From Patagioenas fasciata (lineage: Eukaryota; Chordata; Aves; Columbiformes; Columbidae), in the NCBI RefSeq assembly GCF_037038585.1, contig NC_092526.1, positions 38,763,501-38,827,500 on the forward strand: DNA of 64,000 nucleotides, read 5' to 3'. Within the stretch, counting starts at the first letter, position 1, and every line of letters begins with the position of its first letter. The translations under genes were made by a program, and so were the position numbers. The notes below the pieces were generated by a model that was not told the origin of the DNA, ran no database searches, and was given only the letters and a program-made list of their open reading frames with translations. This document shows positions 36,804 to 49,600 of this stretch, piece by piece.

Positions 36804-36820
36804 GTGACTAAAATGGACTT

Positions 36821-39277
36821 GAGTGTGTTCCCTGTGGTGGAGCAGTTGGGTCTCATAGCATCCCATGTGCTTGCTCTCAACCCTCGGCTTGCTCTGCAGC
36901 ACTTGCTCTGTTGGGGTTGCCAGCTTTGTGTGCAGTGTCAGCATGTCTGCCGTGTCTCTGTGCCTTTCAGCTCATCTCTTTGAAAGCAGCAGCACCTCTG
37001 GGCAGCTCTGCAGGTCAGCGGCAGGAGAATGTGCAAATAACCAGCTGCTTTTCACCACGCGGTGCTGTGTGAGGCAGGGAGGCAGGTTTGTCCAGCAGAT
37101 GATGGTGTTGCTGCGTCCCAGTTATTCCAGGAGGCGGAACACATTCCTCAGGAAAAATCTCCAGGTATTTCCATAGTGTTAAGTGGACTGGGTAAAGATC
37201 CAATGAGGTCTGAAAATTGTTGGCATGTCTTGGTTGCTTCATATTAACTGGGTACATAGTAACCTTCTCAAAGCTAAAATTGATGTGTGATTTGTTCTGG
37301 GAATGGGACTTGGTTGTTATTAGACTATAAAGCTCAAAAATCTAAACCATAAGGATTTTACCTGTGTTGTGTCATCAGCACTTTTGCCAGGTGAGTCTGA
37401 GTTGTTTAAGTATGAAACGACATCAGCAGCTGTCGCAGCATGGGCCAAGGGGGGTGTTTCCTGTTCCAGCTCAGTTGTATAGTAAGAATTCACCACAATT
37501 AACCTTTTTTTACTGTGTATCATATTCTAAAAAGTCCCAACCCCTCCTTACTTAAGCTCTTGAATGCTTTTTTAAACGCTGATATTTAAGTAAGGTACAT
37601 GTTCTCTTACAAGATGTGTTGGCTTGTGAAGAATACATGCCAAATGTTAACAGGCGTGACTCTTGTAGTCCCAGTCAAGAAATAGCCTGTAGAATACACT
37701 GATCTTACGCATTGATTTAGGAAACGTTTGTCTTTATATCCAGCTAACTAATTAATTTATCTTGGCAGCTGGGAACATATAGAGCAGTCAATTAGAACTT
37801 AGAAAGTCAGTGGTACAAGGAGGCGTTTGTTTATTGTTGGGGGTTAATATCATGTTGATGATTTACCTTAGGCTGTTTAGTATCTAAAGCGTGGTGGTTT
37901 ACACATAGATGGAAAGAAGAAGAAACTAGTAGTGAATTCTAGCGTAGAGAGAACACCAAGGTTGAAAGTATTTGCTCTTGTAACGTGTTTTTAGATGTAA
38001 AGTTTCAGTAGATGAAATGTTTGTTTTGTGCGTTCCTGTTGCAAGATTTAAATATTAGAACATTATGTGTCTTTTTATAAACTGATAAAAATATACGGAA
38101 GTTCCACAACTACTTAAACCTGAAGCATGCGCACAAATGGAAAAAATCAAACTTGTCAAGTTAAGTTTGATTGAAGCATCATCCTTCCAACTGCAGATCC
38201 TATAAAACCAAGATACTGCTTGAAACTTTTGCAATATTATCTCTACTTAATTTTTGTGTTTTAGCAGCAGAAAGTAAAGGGGCCAGATGTGTCTTGGGAA
38301 CTTGTTTCTTTTAATCTAAGGCATGATAGCTCATCAGCTCAGTAACCTGAGCAGCCATCGGCCTTTTAATTAGAGCAAAGTAGGATGCCAGAGAGAGATT
38401 TTAAAGCTATTAGGCCACCGTAGGCAGTATGCCACCTATTCTGCAGCAGATGTGTACCTTGTGTTGTATTACATGTTGCCCTTTCTTTGTGCACCTGTAG
38501 TTTATTGCTTGGATATGTGAATTTGAAGGTTTTTACTTTAAAGTAGGTTTTGATACTTAAATTTCTTTTCAGTTACCAAAATACAACTATAATTTGTTTA
38601 GAGCTGTGTCTGACAGTGGGGTGGGGCATGTATTCCAAAATATCTGTTGACCAATACGATTCTTCACTGCATTTTGAGAAGATTTTGGGGTTTCGGTTTT
38701 GTGGCTTGGTTGGTTTGTTTTAATTGTGAAGAATGAGGCAATGCTGACATGTCCATGATTCTACAGGAGAAAAGGGAGGGACTTGGCTACGTCAAGCTGT
38801 TCCTACTTAAAAATAGGAACCCCTTCACTTCCTGCCGCCCCTTTTCCTTTAGATCGGAAAGATGATAGGAAAGGGGAAAGGAAGAGAGACTTAGACTTCA
38901 AGTTGGAGAGTTTTAAAGGGTTTTACTAATGCTACTAATATATACAAAATATAGGAAACCACTCCTGAGTGCTCGATGTGGAGTTGGTGTCACTCCAGCA
39001 GCAGAGCTGGGTGTGTCCTTAGAGGTTGGAAATAAATACAACTATGCATTTCTCTGTAATTTAGGAATAAAGGTAAGATTTTTCTTAATGCATTTCCCCT
39101 GTCAGAAAGGGCAGATGGGGGAAAAAACCCAAAACAACCTTGGAAAAACTTCTTAGAAACCTACATCATCTACAGCTCTCTCTCTGCCTATACACATCCA
39201 TTTGGTCTCTGCATCCAATTTTTTGCTTTATAAGCTAAAGAGAGTATCATGACAGACAATTAAATCTTAAAAATGAA
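36821..39277. other. Intergenic region between convergent PIKFYVE and DNAJC10
   Basis: About 2.5 kb between the two inferred 3' ends. No ORF of recognisable family, RNA gene or repeat seen. A purine/pyrimidine-rich imperfect inverted repeat (CCCCTTTTCCTTT against AGGAAAGGGGAAAGG) lies at about 38838-38882. Confidence 0.6.
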
Positions 39278-39283
39278 TTTTAT
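39278..39283 (-). terminator. DNAJC10: DNAJC10 distal poly(A) signal candidate
   Basis: AATAAA on the minus strand (TTTATT on plus) in ATCAATAAAATTCA, followed by T-rich then TTGTCTGTC sequence. Would give a 3'UTR of about 1.4 kb. Other AATAAA motifs upstream near 39469, 39614 and 39729 are alternatives. Confidence 0.45.
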
Positions 39284-40678
39284 TGATATTTAAACTAAAT
39301 CTTTTTCCCCACATCCTAAATGAATTTCAAAACCAGACAAAAGTCAGTGGAGAAGGGATTTTGATGAGGACACAATACATTCTCTTCTTTCTCAGATTAA
39401 TACACTCCAAAACTGCAAAGTAATAGAGGGAAGAAGCATTTGAATGTCTCAAAGTTACTTCAATCTCTCCCTTTTATTTCTTGCTGCTTTCTTTAGAAAA
39501 TAAATTACTTGTAGATAACAAACTATTTACAGAGTTGTAATACTAGGCATACCAGATCTAAATACAGGGAGAGCAGGGAGAAAAGTCCATCTGACAAGTT
39601 CTCAGCAGCATTTTATTAGAAACATGAAACATTTGAATGTTGCACTTCTAAATGCAGTACATGTTCTGTTGTTTTCTGTAATTTTCGCCTATTGAGAAGC
39701 TATGAAAAATATTACTCTAAAGAGTAGGAATTTATTAAGATGTATGAGGAGACGTTGTAAAGTACAGTGTTCATTATTAAATTAAAAAAGGCACTTGCTA
39801 TCCTGCTTGCCTTAAAGATTATATAAAAAACAAAACCCCCAAAACAGGTCTGCAGGGAAAGGAAAAGTGGTAATACCAAAAGAGGTTAAATATGTCCACA
39901 GAATACATTCATATTTAATAGACAATAATGAAGTTATGACCTACTATCTTAAGCAGATGCTTCTATGGCATAACTTACATTTTGAAAGTCAACAAAATGC
40001 TGAGTTTGAAGTCCTTGATTCTTAAAAAAATAAGGTAGAAAAAAAAGCACAAACCAACCAAAGAAGCTCTTCAATGTTCTGTCCGTCCTCTGGCTCTCAC
40101 CAGTGCCACGATACAGTGATCCACTCCAGTGCAGAAGCGCTGTGATTCAAGACACCTGCTCCCAGCTCTGGATTTTATTTCTTAGCAATGGACTAGACAA
40201 TCATGTAACCCCAAAGCAGAATAATCACCAGGTGAACTGTTTGTCTTTCCACCGGACAATCCCTCGTGGTGTTTCTGCATTGCAGAGTGGTTTGAGTGCA
40301 TATTCAGCCACAGGCTGAGTGCCACCTTCCAAAAGTGTTTGAAAAGAGACAGAAAAATAGAAAGAGCTAGGAAATGGGAAGGCAGAAGTGACACAGGCCA
40401 CATTTCTGGTCAGCTCCACCATGGGACTAGAAGAAGGTAGTTGCTGTATCAGAAGAGGGATGTGCAGAATCCGTTTGCAGAAACATTGAATGCCATAGCC
40501 AAAGTACTTTCATCTCCCTACAGTTTAAACAGAATTCAAACAGTCACGTATGCCCGTGAACAAAAACACGTTTTCATCTCATCCTGTCATGAATGTAATC
40601 AGCCTTTCATGTTCCTCACGGTGTCTTCTGTATTCACAGCTTCAGAATATTTTGAATTGTATTTACTTCCAGTACCAC
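39284..40678 (-). other. DNAJC10: DNAJC10 3' untranslated region (inferred extent)
   Basis: Follows the TAA at 40679-40681. AT-rich, with several AATAAA motifs, no coding potential recognised. The extent depends on which poly(A) site is used. Confidence 0.55.
40174..40179 (-). terminator. DNAJC10: DNAJC10 proximal poly(A) signal candidate
   Basis: AATAAA on the minus strand (AAGAAATAAAATCC), about 500 bp after the stop, with GCAGGTGTCTTG downstream. Confidence 0.4.
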
Positions 40679-40690
40679 TTAGAGTTCATC
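40679..40690 (-). CDS. DNAJC10: DNAJC10 last coding exon (DEL-stop)
   Basis: Twelve coding bases after acceptor CACTAG: GATGAACTCTAA, read DEL-stop. With the final K of the preceding exon it makes the KDEL ER-retrieval signal. Phase 0. Confidence 0.88.
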   Translation of the reverse strand, partial: DEL

Positions 40691-43600
40691 CTAGTGACAA
40701 GAAAAGAAACAATTAAGTTATTCTGTAAGTACAAATACAAATCAAAGTTTTTGGTTTTTTTTTTTCTTCTCTGTGATTTTCCATTTATCTGCAGCATTAA
40801 TATTTCAAGTGGACAAATGTTTCCTAAATAGAATTCAGAGTATTTCTTAACAGCTCTATATAAATATCTTCTTGCTGAGTTAAAATGTCTACTCCAATCT
40901 TGTACTCACTGGCCTCTGTAATTTGGGGCCTGCTTACTAAGTCTGGTCTAAGGATTACACTGAAGGATGTGGCCCATCTCACCCACCCGCCTTTAACACA
41001 GATACCTATGGATTCTGTATGTCTTGCCATAACTGGTGGTGCAATGGCAGTTATTCTTTCTTACATCTGTGGACATGGAGAACTGGGCTTCAATAAATAA
41101 TTAATAGTAAACAAAACAAGTCTAGAAGTAAAACGTACCCGGTACTATTTGAAGATTCGGGATTTAATATTTCACAATGAGATTTTAAAAGGCTGTGCTT
41201 TGCAATAAGGAGTCTTCCACAAAAGCCCCCCCAATAAGTATTCTTACCTTATTTCTAGATTTTTTTCTTTTTCCTTTATTTTGGATTGCTTCTAATTTTT
41301 CATTCAGAAGGTCAGCAATACCTTTGGGATCTCTGCTGTCTATATATTCACCAAGAACATTTTTCTTAAAAATAAAAAATAAATTAAAATTGTGTCACAT
41401 ACTACCCATGCAAGGAGGAAGAAAATAGCTCTGATAGGTTAATTTCTAAGCCATACATACATTTTTGTCTCCATTTAAACAATACTAGTTGTCTTTATAG
41501 TAAAAACCACTCTTAGCTGCTGGCTTTCAAAACTAAACGAATTTTGTCTTAGGCCTTAAAGAAGCCTGAAGTCATCATAATTTTCTCACGTTTTTTTCAG
41601 CTGAGTATTGAACCCAGTCAGCCACTGCAAAGTCTGCCCCTTCATCATCTGTGTTCACAAAATCTGTTCGTGGGGGTCACTGCTTTTGAGACCTGAAGAC
41701 CCTCTTTACTACTGACAAGTCCCATTGAATTCAATGGGATTGTGTGAGGAAGGATTTCTAGAACTTCCTCTTATCCCTGAGATGCCTTGAGATGGCACCA
41801 AGGATATGTTGTTCCATCAGTTTCCCAGGGATGGAGGTGAGGCTGACCAGTGTATAGTTACCCAGCTCCTCCTTCTTGTCCTTTTTGAAGACTGCAGTGA
41901 CATTTGCTTTCCTCCAGTCCTCAGGCACCTCTCCCGTTTCCCAAGACTTGGCAAAGATGATGGAGAGCGGTCCAGCAATGACCTCAGCCAGCTCCCTCAG
42001 CACCCGCGGGTGCATCCCGTCCGGACCCATGGATTTATGGATGTCCAGATTGCCTCACTGCTCCCTAACCCAGTCCTCATCAACCCAGGCAAACTCCTCC
42101 ATTGTCCTGCCTTCCTCTGGGGCCTCAGCGGCACAGGGCTCCTCAGGACAGCCTCCGGCAGAGTAGACAGAGACAAAGAAGCATTCAGTAACTCTGCCTT
42201 CTCTGTATCTTCTGTCACCAGGGCACCCACCTCGTTCATCAGTGGGCCTACATTGCCTCTGGTGTTAGTTTTATCTGCCACGTATTGGAAAAAGCTCTTC
42301 CTGTTGTCATGTTTTACAAGAATAATGGCAATTTCCTAGAACTATTTGGATACTTCTCAACTTTTCAATTTATTATTAGTAATATGTTAGTAGGAAATGT
42401 TTGTTGATCTCAACAGAGTCACATTGATAACTGAAATGGTTTGGTAAGGTTTGGTTTTGGTTTTGAGACAGCACACAACTAAATATTTTTAAACTATTTT
42501 CTGTCTTAAAATAAATTATTTAGGTCAAAATAAAAATGAAATGCTGTGATTACACTGGAAGAATATGTCTCCTTAGCCAAAATGAAGTTGTCCACATTTC
42601 ATTAGAGAGAGACTTTGCCTGATTTGGGTGGCTGGTGGTAGAATCGCTAAAAGTTGAAAAACATTTTGGCACGTGACATCCCTGCAAAATTAAACCTTGA
42701 GTCCACATTTTAGCTACTGTTCTATTGACTTACTTACAGTTTATTTTTCAATAACATTATTACTGTATCATTGTCTCAGTATTTTACGTATTATTGACAT
42801 TATTGCATCTTCTGAATGCACTTTGTTACAAAAATGGTCTCTTAAATCTTACTATGAAATGAAAAACATCTCCTACCAGTCCCCACTCGCCAGCGTACAC
42901 AAAGGAGACACTTTACCTTTGTTCCTTGGTAGGGGTAAAACTTGACAGTGGGGTAGGCTCTGATATCCGCGGTCTGACAGGTCTGAGCGTACATCTGACA
43001 GTCGACTTTTCCAGCTTTTACTTTGCCTTTAACCGTCTGAAAAGAAAAGACTTTCAATAAGAAGGAGCATCTGCTATTTTCACGTGATTGTTAAGAAATA
43101 AAGTGATGATGAATTCTGTTTTGACCATTACGAGTGTAACAATCCGCTACTACAGTTAAAAACCTACCCTCGCAAGGATCTCAAATTCAGGAGCAAAATT
43201 TTGGCAAGGTCCACACCAAGGAGCATAAAAATCAATGACCCAGTGATCTTTGCCATTCAGAACCTTTTCTGTGAAACTCTGAGGAGTCAGGTCTACAGAC
43301 ACTTGGGGTAAATACCTGTGGAAAGGAAGAATTAAGTCATAATCCACTCAAAACTTTAAGCACATCCAAATTCCTTTTAAGCACAAGAAGAATTTCTGAA
43401 ATAAAGAATATTAGTGGTCTGGAAATCCTTTAAAAGCTTGAGTTAGTTAAAAGATGTAGGAAGTTTAACATTTTAAGTTAAGCAATACATATACCTGTTT
43501 CTCATTCTTGATTTCATAGCATTTAGATATTAATTTCTCCTAGCAAGCAAACGATGTGTCTTTGGAACCAAGTCTAATGCAGTAACTCACCCCAGTGCCC

Positions 43601-46600
43601 AGCCTCTCAGCGAATAGGAATCTCTGTGCCATCCGTTGTAGCTGCTGTAAAAAGATGAAAGAGAAAATACAAATCCAGCTCTACAGTAGTTTGAATTACA
43701 TTTGGAAAAAAAAACACTCTTGAGAGCAGAGATGATGAAATAATGAACTTAAATGTGTATGTTTCAGCATATATTTCTACCTTGCTTTCCAATCTGAATA
43801 AGTCTCATGAATACAATTCAAAGGTAAAGAACTACGGACTAGAAGATGAAGAGAAAAAAGGGAAGAAAATTCTGTGTCAAGACAGTAAGAAACTTGGTTT
43901 GGAGCACATAAGCTTTGATAGTACAACTATTTTGAATGAAGGTAACAACTCCAGATAAAACTGCATCCTATAAGAAACACAGGAATTAAACTGAAATATC
44001 TTAATATTATAATGAATGAACATCAATTAGAAAATACAGAACAACTATCAATTATATACATTTCCTTGATTTGACAGTAGAAGACCAGGCAAACAGGTTA
44101 CCTGGACAAGGATTTCTTATCTGGACTTTCAGGGCAATGCTTAGTTCTGAAATTCCAGTGACAGGTTAGAAAAGAGATTAATTCGAGATTCATATCCACT
44201 AATATACAACTTTATAACTAAGTGGTTTTCAATAGAGTTACCTGGTCAAAATCTGACTTGATACTTTTTGGTGATGTTTATTTTAAGAGACAAATTCCCA
44301 TGTTTTTACGGGAAATAGCTGGCTCGTGATTAGGAATTTGGCATGTGTTATATTCAACAACTTAGTATTTGCAACAAGAAAAAAAGAGAAACTTTATCAT
44401 CACGTTCCACATCATCTAACGTTTCCCAAACTGAATTCAACTACTTACTAATAGTGATGAGCTGTGCTTGGTCTTTGAGGAAAGAGTCTTATTTCGGGAT
44501 ATCCCCGAACACTTTCTTGGTGACAGAAAGAATAATATTTCTGACAATCCACACTGCCTACGCTGATTAACCCAGTTAACATCTGCAAAAAAGAAGAAAA
44601 CCCACAATCAAATACGATATTCAGTACTGCTACAATTTCAGTAATATTTCAGAATTTAAGGATAAGCTTTGGTATAAGTTTCTAGTTCAAGGAGTTATAC
44701 CATCTCCATAATTCCACAGAACAGGACATAACAGCAGAAAAAAACGTTTGAATGTCACTTACCCTGGCCATTTTTTTCCATTCTGGCATTAACGCCTGAC
44801 AAGGTCCACACCATGGCGCGTAGAAGTCAACCATCCAGATTTCCTCTCGTTTCCGTCTCTGAACTAATTCAACAAAAGTCTCTGGTGTTAGGGAGACCAC
44901 CGAGGGATTTCTGAGATCCTAAGGACAGTTCACAGACATACACTTTGCAGTGAGTTATCCCGCACCTACAGTCTCCACCGAGTTCTGAGAATGCTAACTG
45001 ACAACACTGGGAAGCTCCTCCTACGTCCAAGTGTGTACCTGAGGCATTTTCACCTTAACACTACAGCACTTCAGACTTTTAATTCCTTTCTCCTCTCTAT
45101 GAGATAGAAATCCTTATTATTACTTTGCAGACTGGAAGGCCTCTTAAATTATTTGCTCATGATCTCAAAGAAATTGACAGTAGGGAAATGAATCCACTGA
45201 GTGTCAAGTCCCTCACTGACAGCTGGTGGATCACTCTTCCTGCCCGAGGTTTTCTCAATCTTATTAGTCTAATCAATTAAAAACCAAAACCAAATCCCAC
45301 CCAACTTAGAATCTTCCACCTAAATGGATGAGCTGCGTACAGAGTGTGACTGCAACAAGGATTCTAATTGACGTACCTCTATAAACTCCAAGATCTGCTC
45401 CGCAGAGTGATGTCCTTCATATTCATGAACATTGGACTGATTGAACACAACTGTGGTTGGATAAGCTCGAATGTTATGCTAACAAAACAGACAATAAGAA
45501 ATTGCAAGGAATTATTAGGTTTCCCGTAGTGTCTTTTTACTGCCCTTTTGCACAGCACAACTGCTCGGCCTCACGTGCAGGTGGGAGTTTGAAACCATCA
45601 CAAATCAGTACAGAGAAGACGCCAATTGTATTCAGAGGTGGCATCGTTTGATTTCTCAATTTAAAACCCAGGCAGTAGTTCTTCTGCCACGCTCTGCAAA
45701 CACAGAAATTAATCCACAGGCCTTCTAAGCATTAACATTAAAGCTATTCTCAGTGTTCAGGTGAAAATGCTTGTAGCATATGAATATCTGTATTCAACAG
45801 TGAACAATACAGTTACTTCTGCGATTTGAATTCTTTGATGTGTAAACACATCTAAATAGAACTTGCAAAACATGTTCTTTGCTTATTGCTCTTGTGAACA
45901 AAAAAACCTGCAGTTGCAGGAAAGCTGTCAAAATGTAGTATTTTCTGGAATTCAGGAAAAGTAACATCAATAATTTCTACCATGATAAAGTCAGTGAAAC
46001 AAAAAAGCTAAGCAAATTTAAACATGGAAAACTCGGCAAGATAGTTTAAAAACGTATTTTTCATTCCACTGCTATATCTTTACACAAGTGTAAACTGCTA
46101 AGTAACAAACTTTGTTCTACTTTGAAGTTGATCCTGCACTTGTTAAGCACTACAAAGCAAGAAGCAAAGTCAGGGTAAATTGAGCTACAAGTGGTTTTAC
46201 AGACATCTTCAAAAAGTGGTATATCAACATAAAACTTGTATTTGTAAATGTTTTACTGTTCATATCCCCCTATGTGAAGACCAAAAAGAATGCATCTATG
46301 TATTTATACACTAGAAAATAGTTTCTGGGTCTGCTTTAATTTTTTTTTCCTCTTATAAACGCCAGGAATTATTGAATTCTGACACTTCCGGAGTCTTCCA
46401 GTAAGACTATGTAATCAGAGCAAAATGTGACATGGTTTTTTGCATTAATATAGTAGTGGTTACATAGTTTGCTCCTTGAAAAATATGATGATACAAGTGT
46501 CCTGTTTGGTTCACTACCCTTTAAGAAAGCAATATTAAAGAACAAGCATTCTCTGCCCCCATCCCCAACTAGAAGTATTCTTTGAAAGGATTTATATATA

Positions 46601-49600
46601 TAGAGATATATATATACACTTATTTTTCAGTTCCTGCAGCTTACCACGTTGCAAAGCCCTTCGTGGACAGTACAGTCTAGTGTTCCAAATTTCAGCTGCC
46701 CATAGAGATGTTTCGACGCTTTTCTCAGCTCTGGTAACAAGGCTCGACAAGGAGGACACCACTAGAACACAAGACAAGTCAGTGCAACTGCTTTCCCCGC
46801 AATCATCTCATGACACCAAAGGGCACGCTCAGGGTACTGCTAGTACTCTGGGTATGTAGTTTCAGAACAGATTTTAGAAGAAGGGAAATATAGATATTAA
46901 ATATTTACCGGTGCAAAGAAATCCACAAGCCACGGCTCCTTTTCTTTGTCAGGAAAATTCTGAGGTCCCAGTGTGATAACGTGAGAGTTGACACTTTCTT
47001 TGGCAAATGCAACAATGTCATATAAGATCTTCTTTCCTTCAGAGAACAATGCAGAGAGGAAACTTTATTTTTCCCTATGAGAGATCTGATTTTAAAACTC
47101 AATGACAGCAACAGGAGTCCTTCAGTTCCCTTGATGGAGCTTTAAACATGGCCCTGCTTAAATAAATCCACTTTTTCTCAGGAAGACAATGTTAAACTGT
47201 CCAAACATATGTAGGTACGACACACTCTACATCACAGGTGATATTAAACTGGATATTTACCTGGTATTAGCCAAATAAATATTTTATTCAAGACAAAACA
47301 TGTTTTTGTCAGACAAAATGATTATTTTTTTGTGCCTAGACTATTGGCTGTTTTACCACTTTACTAGTGGTTGTTGGAATTAAAAAATTACTCCTCTAGA
47401 TAAACTTGCCTTGGCAACACTATTGGCACAGTAAAGACTTCAAGCAAAATAACTGATATTGATAAATCCCAGCTTTTTAGGTGTAACTCAGGTTCCTTCT
47501 GACACACACGATCACAGAATATCAGGGATTGGAAGGGACCTGGAAAGCTCACCCAGTGCAATCCCCCCGCCGGAGCAGGAACACCCAGCTGAGGTTCCAC
47601 AGGAAGGTGTCCAGGCGGGTTTGAATGTCTGCAGAGAAGGAGACTCCACAACCTCCCTGGGCAGCCTGGGCCAGGCTCTGACACCCTCACCGGGAAGAAG
47701 TTGCGCCTCAAATTTAAGTGGAACCTCTTGTGTTCCAGTTTGTACCCATTGCCCCTTGTCCGATCACTGGTTGTCACCGAGAAGAGCCTGGCTCCATCCT
47801 CCTGACACTCACCCTTCATGTATCTGTAAACATTAATGAGGTCACCCCTCAGTCTCCTCTTCTCCAGCTCCAGAGCCCCAGCTCCCTCAGCCTTTCCTCA
47901 CACGGGAGATGCTCCACTCCCTTCAGCATCTTGGTGGCTGCGCTGGACTCTCTCCAGCAGTTCCCTGTCCTTCTGGAACTGAGGGGCCACAACTGGACAC
48001 AATATTCCAGGTGTGGTCTCCCCAGGGCAGAGCAGAGGGGCAGGAGAACCTCTCTGACCTACTGACCACCCCCCTTCTAACCCACCCCAGGTACCATTGG
48101 CCTTCCTGGCCACAAGGGCCCAGTGCTGGCTCATGGTCACCCTGCTGTCCCCAGGACCCCCAGGTCCCTTTCCCCTATGCTGCTCTCTAATAGGTCATTC
48201 CCCAACTTAATACTGGAACCTGGGGTTGTTCCTGCCCAGATTCAAGACTCTACACTTGCCCTTATATCTAATTAAATTTTTTCCCGCCCAACTCTCCAGC
48301 CTGTCCAGGTCTCTGGATGGCAGCACAGCCTCTGCCGTGTCAGCCACTCCTCCCAGCTTGGTGTCATCAGCAAACTTGCTGACAGTCACTCTATTCCCTC
48401 ATCCAAATCATTGATGAATATATTGAATAATACAGCCCCAGCACTGACCCCTGAGGCACTGCACTGGATCCAGGCCTCCAACTGGACTCTGCCCCACTGA
48501 CCACGACTCTCTGGCTTCTTCCCTTCAGCCAGTTCCCAGTCCACCTCACTACCCGGTCATCCAGACCGCACTCCCTCAGTTCAGCTGTGAGGATGCTGTG
48601 GGAGACTGTGTCAAATGCCTTACTGCTTTAGTGATGTAAACTTGCCACAGTTTCCCTTACCATGATGAATTTCATAATCTCCAGTTCCTTTTCCTTTGAA
48701 GACGGCTAAACAAGGCTGATAGACGTACAGTTTGTTGCAGATGGTTGGTGAGGAAAGGCAGTCAAACTTGCCAACCTGTTTAACAGACAGTGACATTTTA
48801 GTGAAGGCATCCTAATTTATACAGATTAACATGTCCTGAAAGGCCATGTAAGGCCAAGTAAGAGTCACTAAAAATGGTTAAAATACAGAAAAGCAGTAGC
48901 TTTTTTATAAGAGGCTTAAACCAATCTTGTAACTGTGGTATTTGAGAAAAACTACTAGCAAAGCTATATTAGGTTGTTAATTTTTAAAGACTTTAACGAG
49001 GAACAAAACCTTTTCAAGAATCCTCTTTTTTCCACCCCTGCTCCAAATAAAACAGCAAGAAAGCAAACCTAAAGTAAGTGTGATGTTGAAATTATTCTAG
49101 TCAACGCAACAATTTTTTAAAAATACATACTTTATAAATAACACAATCCATATGGTTTCTAGTACAAACTTTGAATTTGGTTTCTTTTTAAGAAAAATTG
49201 CAATTATAAGGTAATTAAGTAATTAAAATACAGTTTCACGTACATCAAAAGCGTTAACTTTTAATTGCTAACTGAATGGGATCTGCAGCAACTTTTTCCC
49301 TGAGAGAGCAGACTTACAAGATCATCTTTCCTAACTACTTTTAAATTATTGAAACTCTACAGAAAACTTCACTGCTTGCTTTAAATTAAAAACTTTGCTA
49401 TGGATCTACCATATGATAATCTATGTCTTTCAGTACCAGAGGTGGCGGTAACAGTTAACAATAATGGAAAAGATACTGACTTGTTGTCTGAATGTGAATG
49501 GTGTTTTTACACCAGTGAGCCGTCTTACCTGAATATGTTCATCCTTAAGTAAAAATTTCAGTTTCTTAAATTCCTGTAGACCTGATTTATCGCTCTCCCC

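Larger units (their letters stand above)
33720..36820 (+). other. PIKFYVE: PIKFYVE 3' untranslated region (long form)
   Basis: Runs from the stop to the distal poly(A) signal. No credible ORF; the open frames at 34545-34793 and 35039-35736 show no family resemblance. Contains a T-run at about 36278-36292 and a triple TTATC/GATA tract at about 35878-35895. The extent is inferred from the poly(A) signals. Confidence 0.7.
41365..42916 (-). other. DNAJC10 intron with CR1 fragment and palindrome
   Basis: 1.55 kb. Holds a CR1 reverse-transcriptase fragment at about 41755-42312 and a perfect 20-bp palindrome at 41720-41739. Confidence 0.75.

Noticed and set aside
38929-39156. 75-residue frame in the PIKFYVE/DNAJC10 gap
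   Set aside because: Too short, unrecognised and without splice or promoter context. Not enough to call a gene.
41806-42339. 177-residue plus-strand open frame
   Set aside because: Antisense of the CR1 reverse-transcriptase fragment, not a gene.
47388-48190. Several plus- and minus-strand frames of 80-143 residues
   Set aside because: All lie in the CR1 insertion; the minus-strand ones are 3'UTR or decayed RT, the plus ones antisense.
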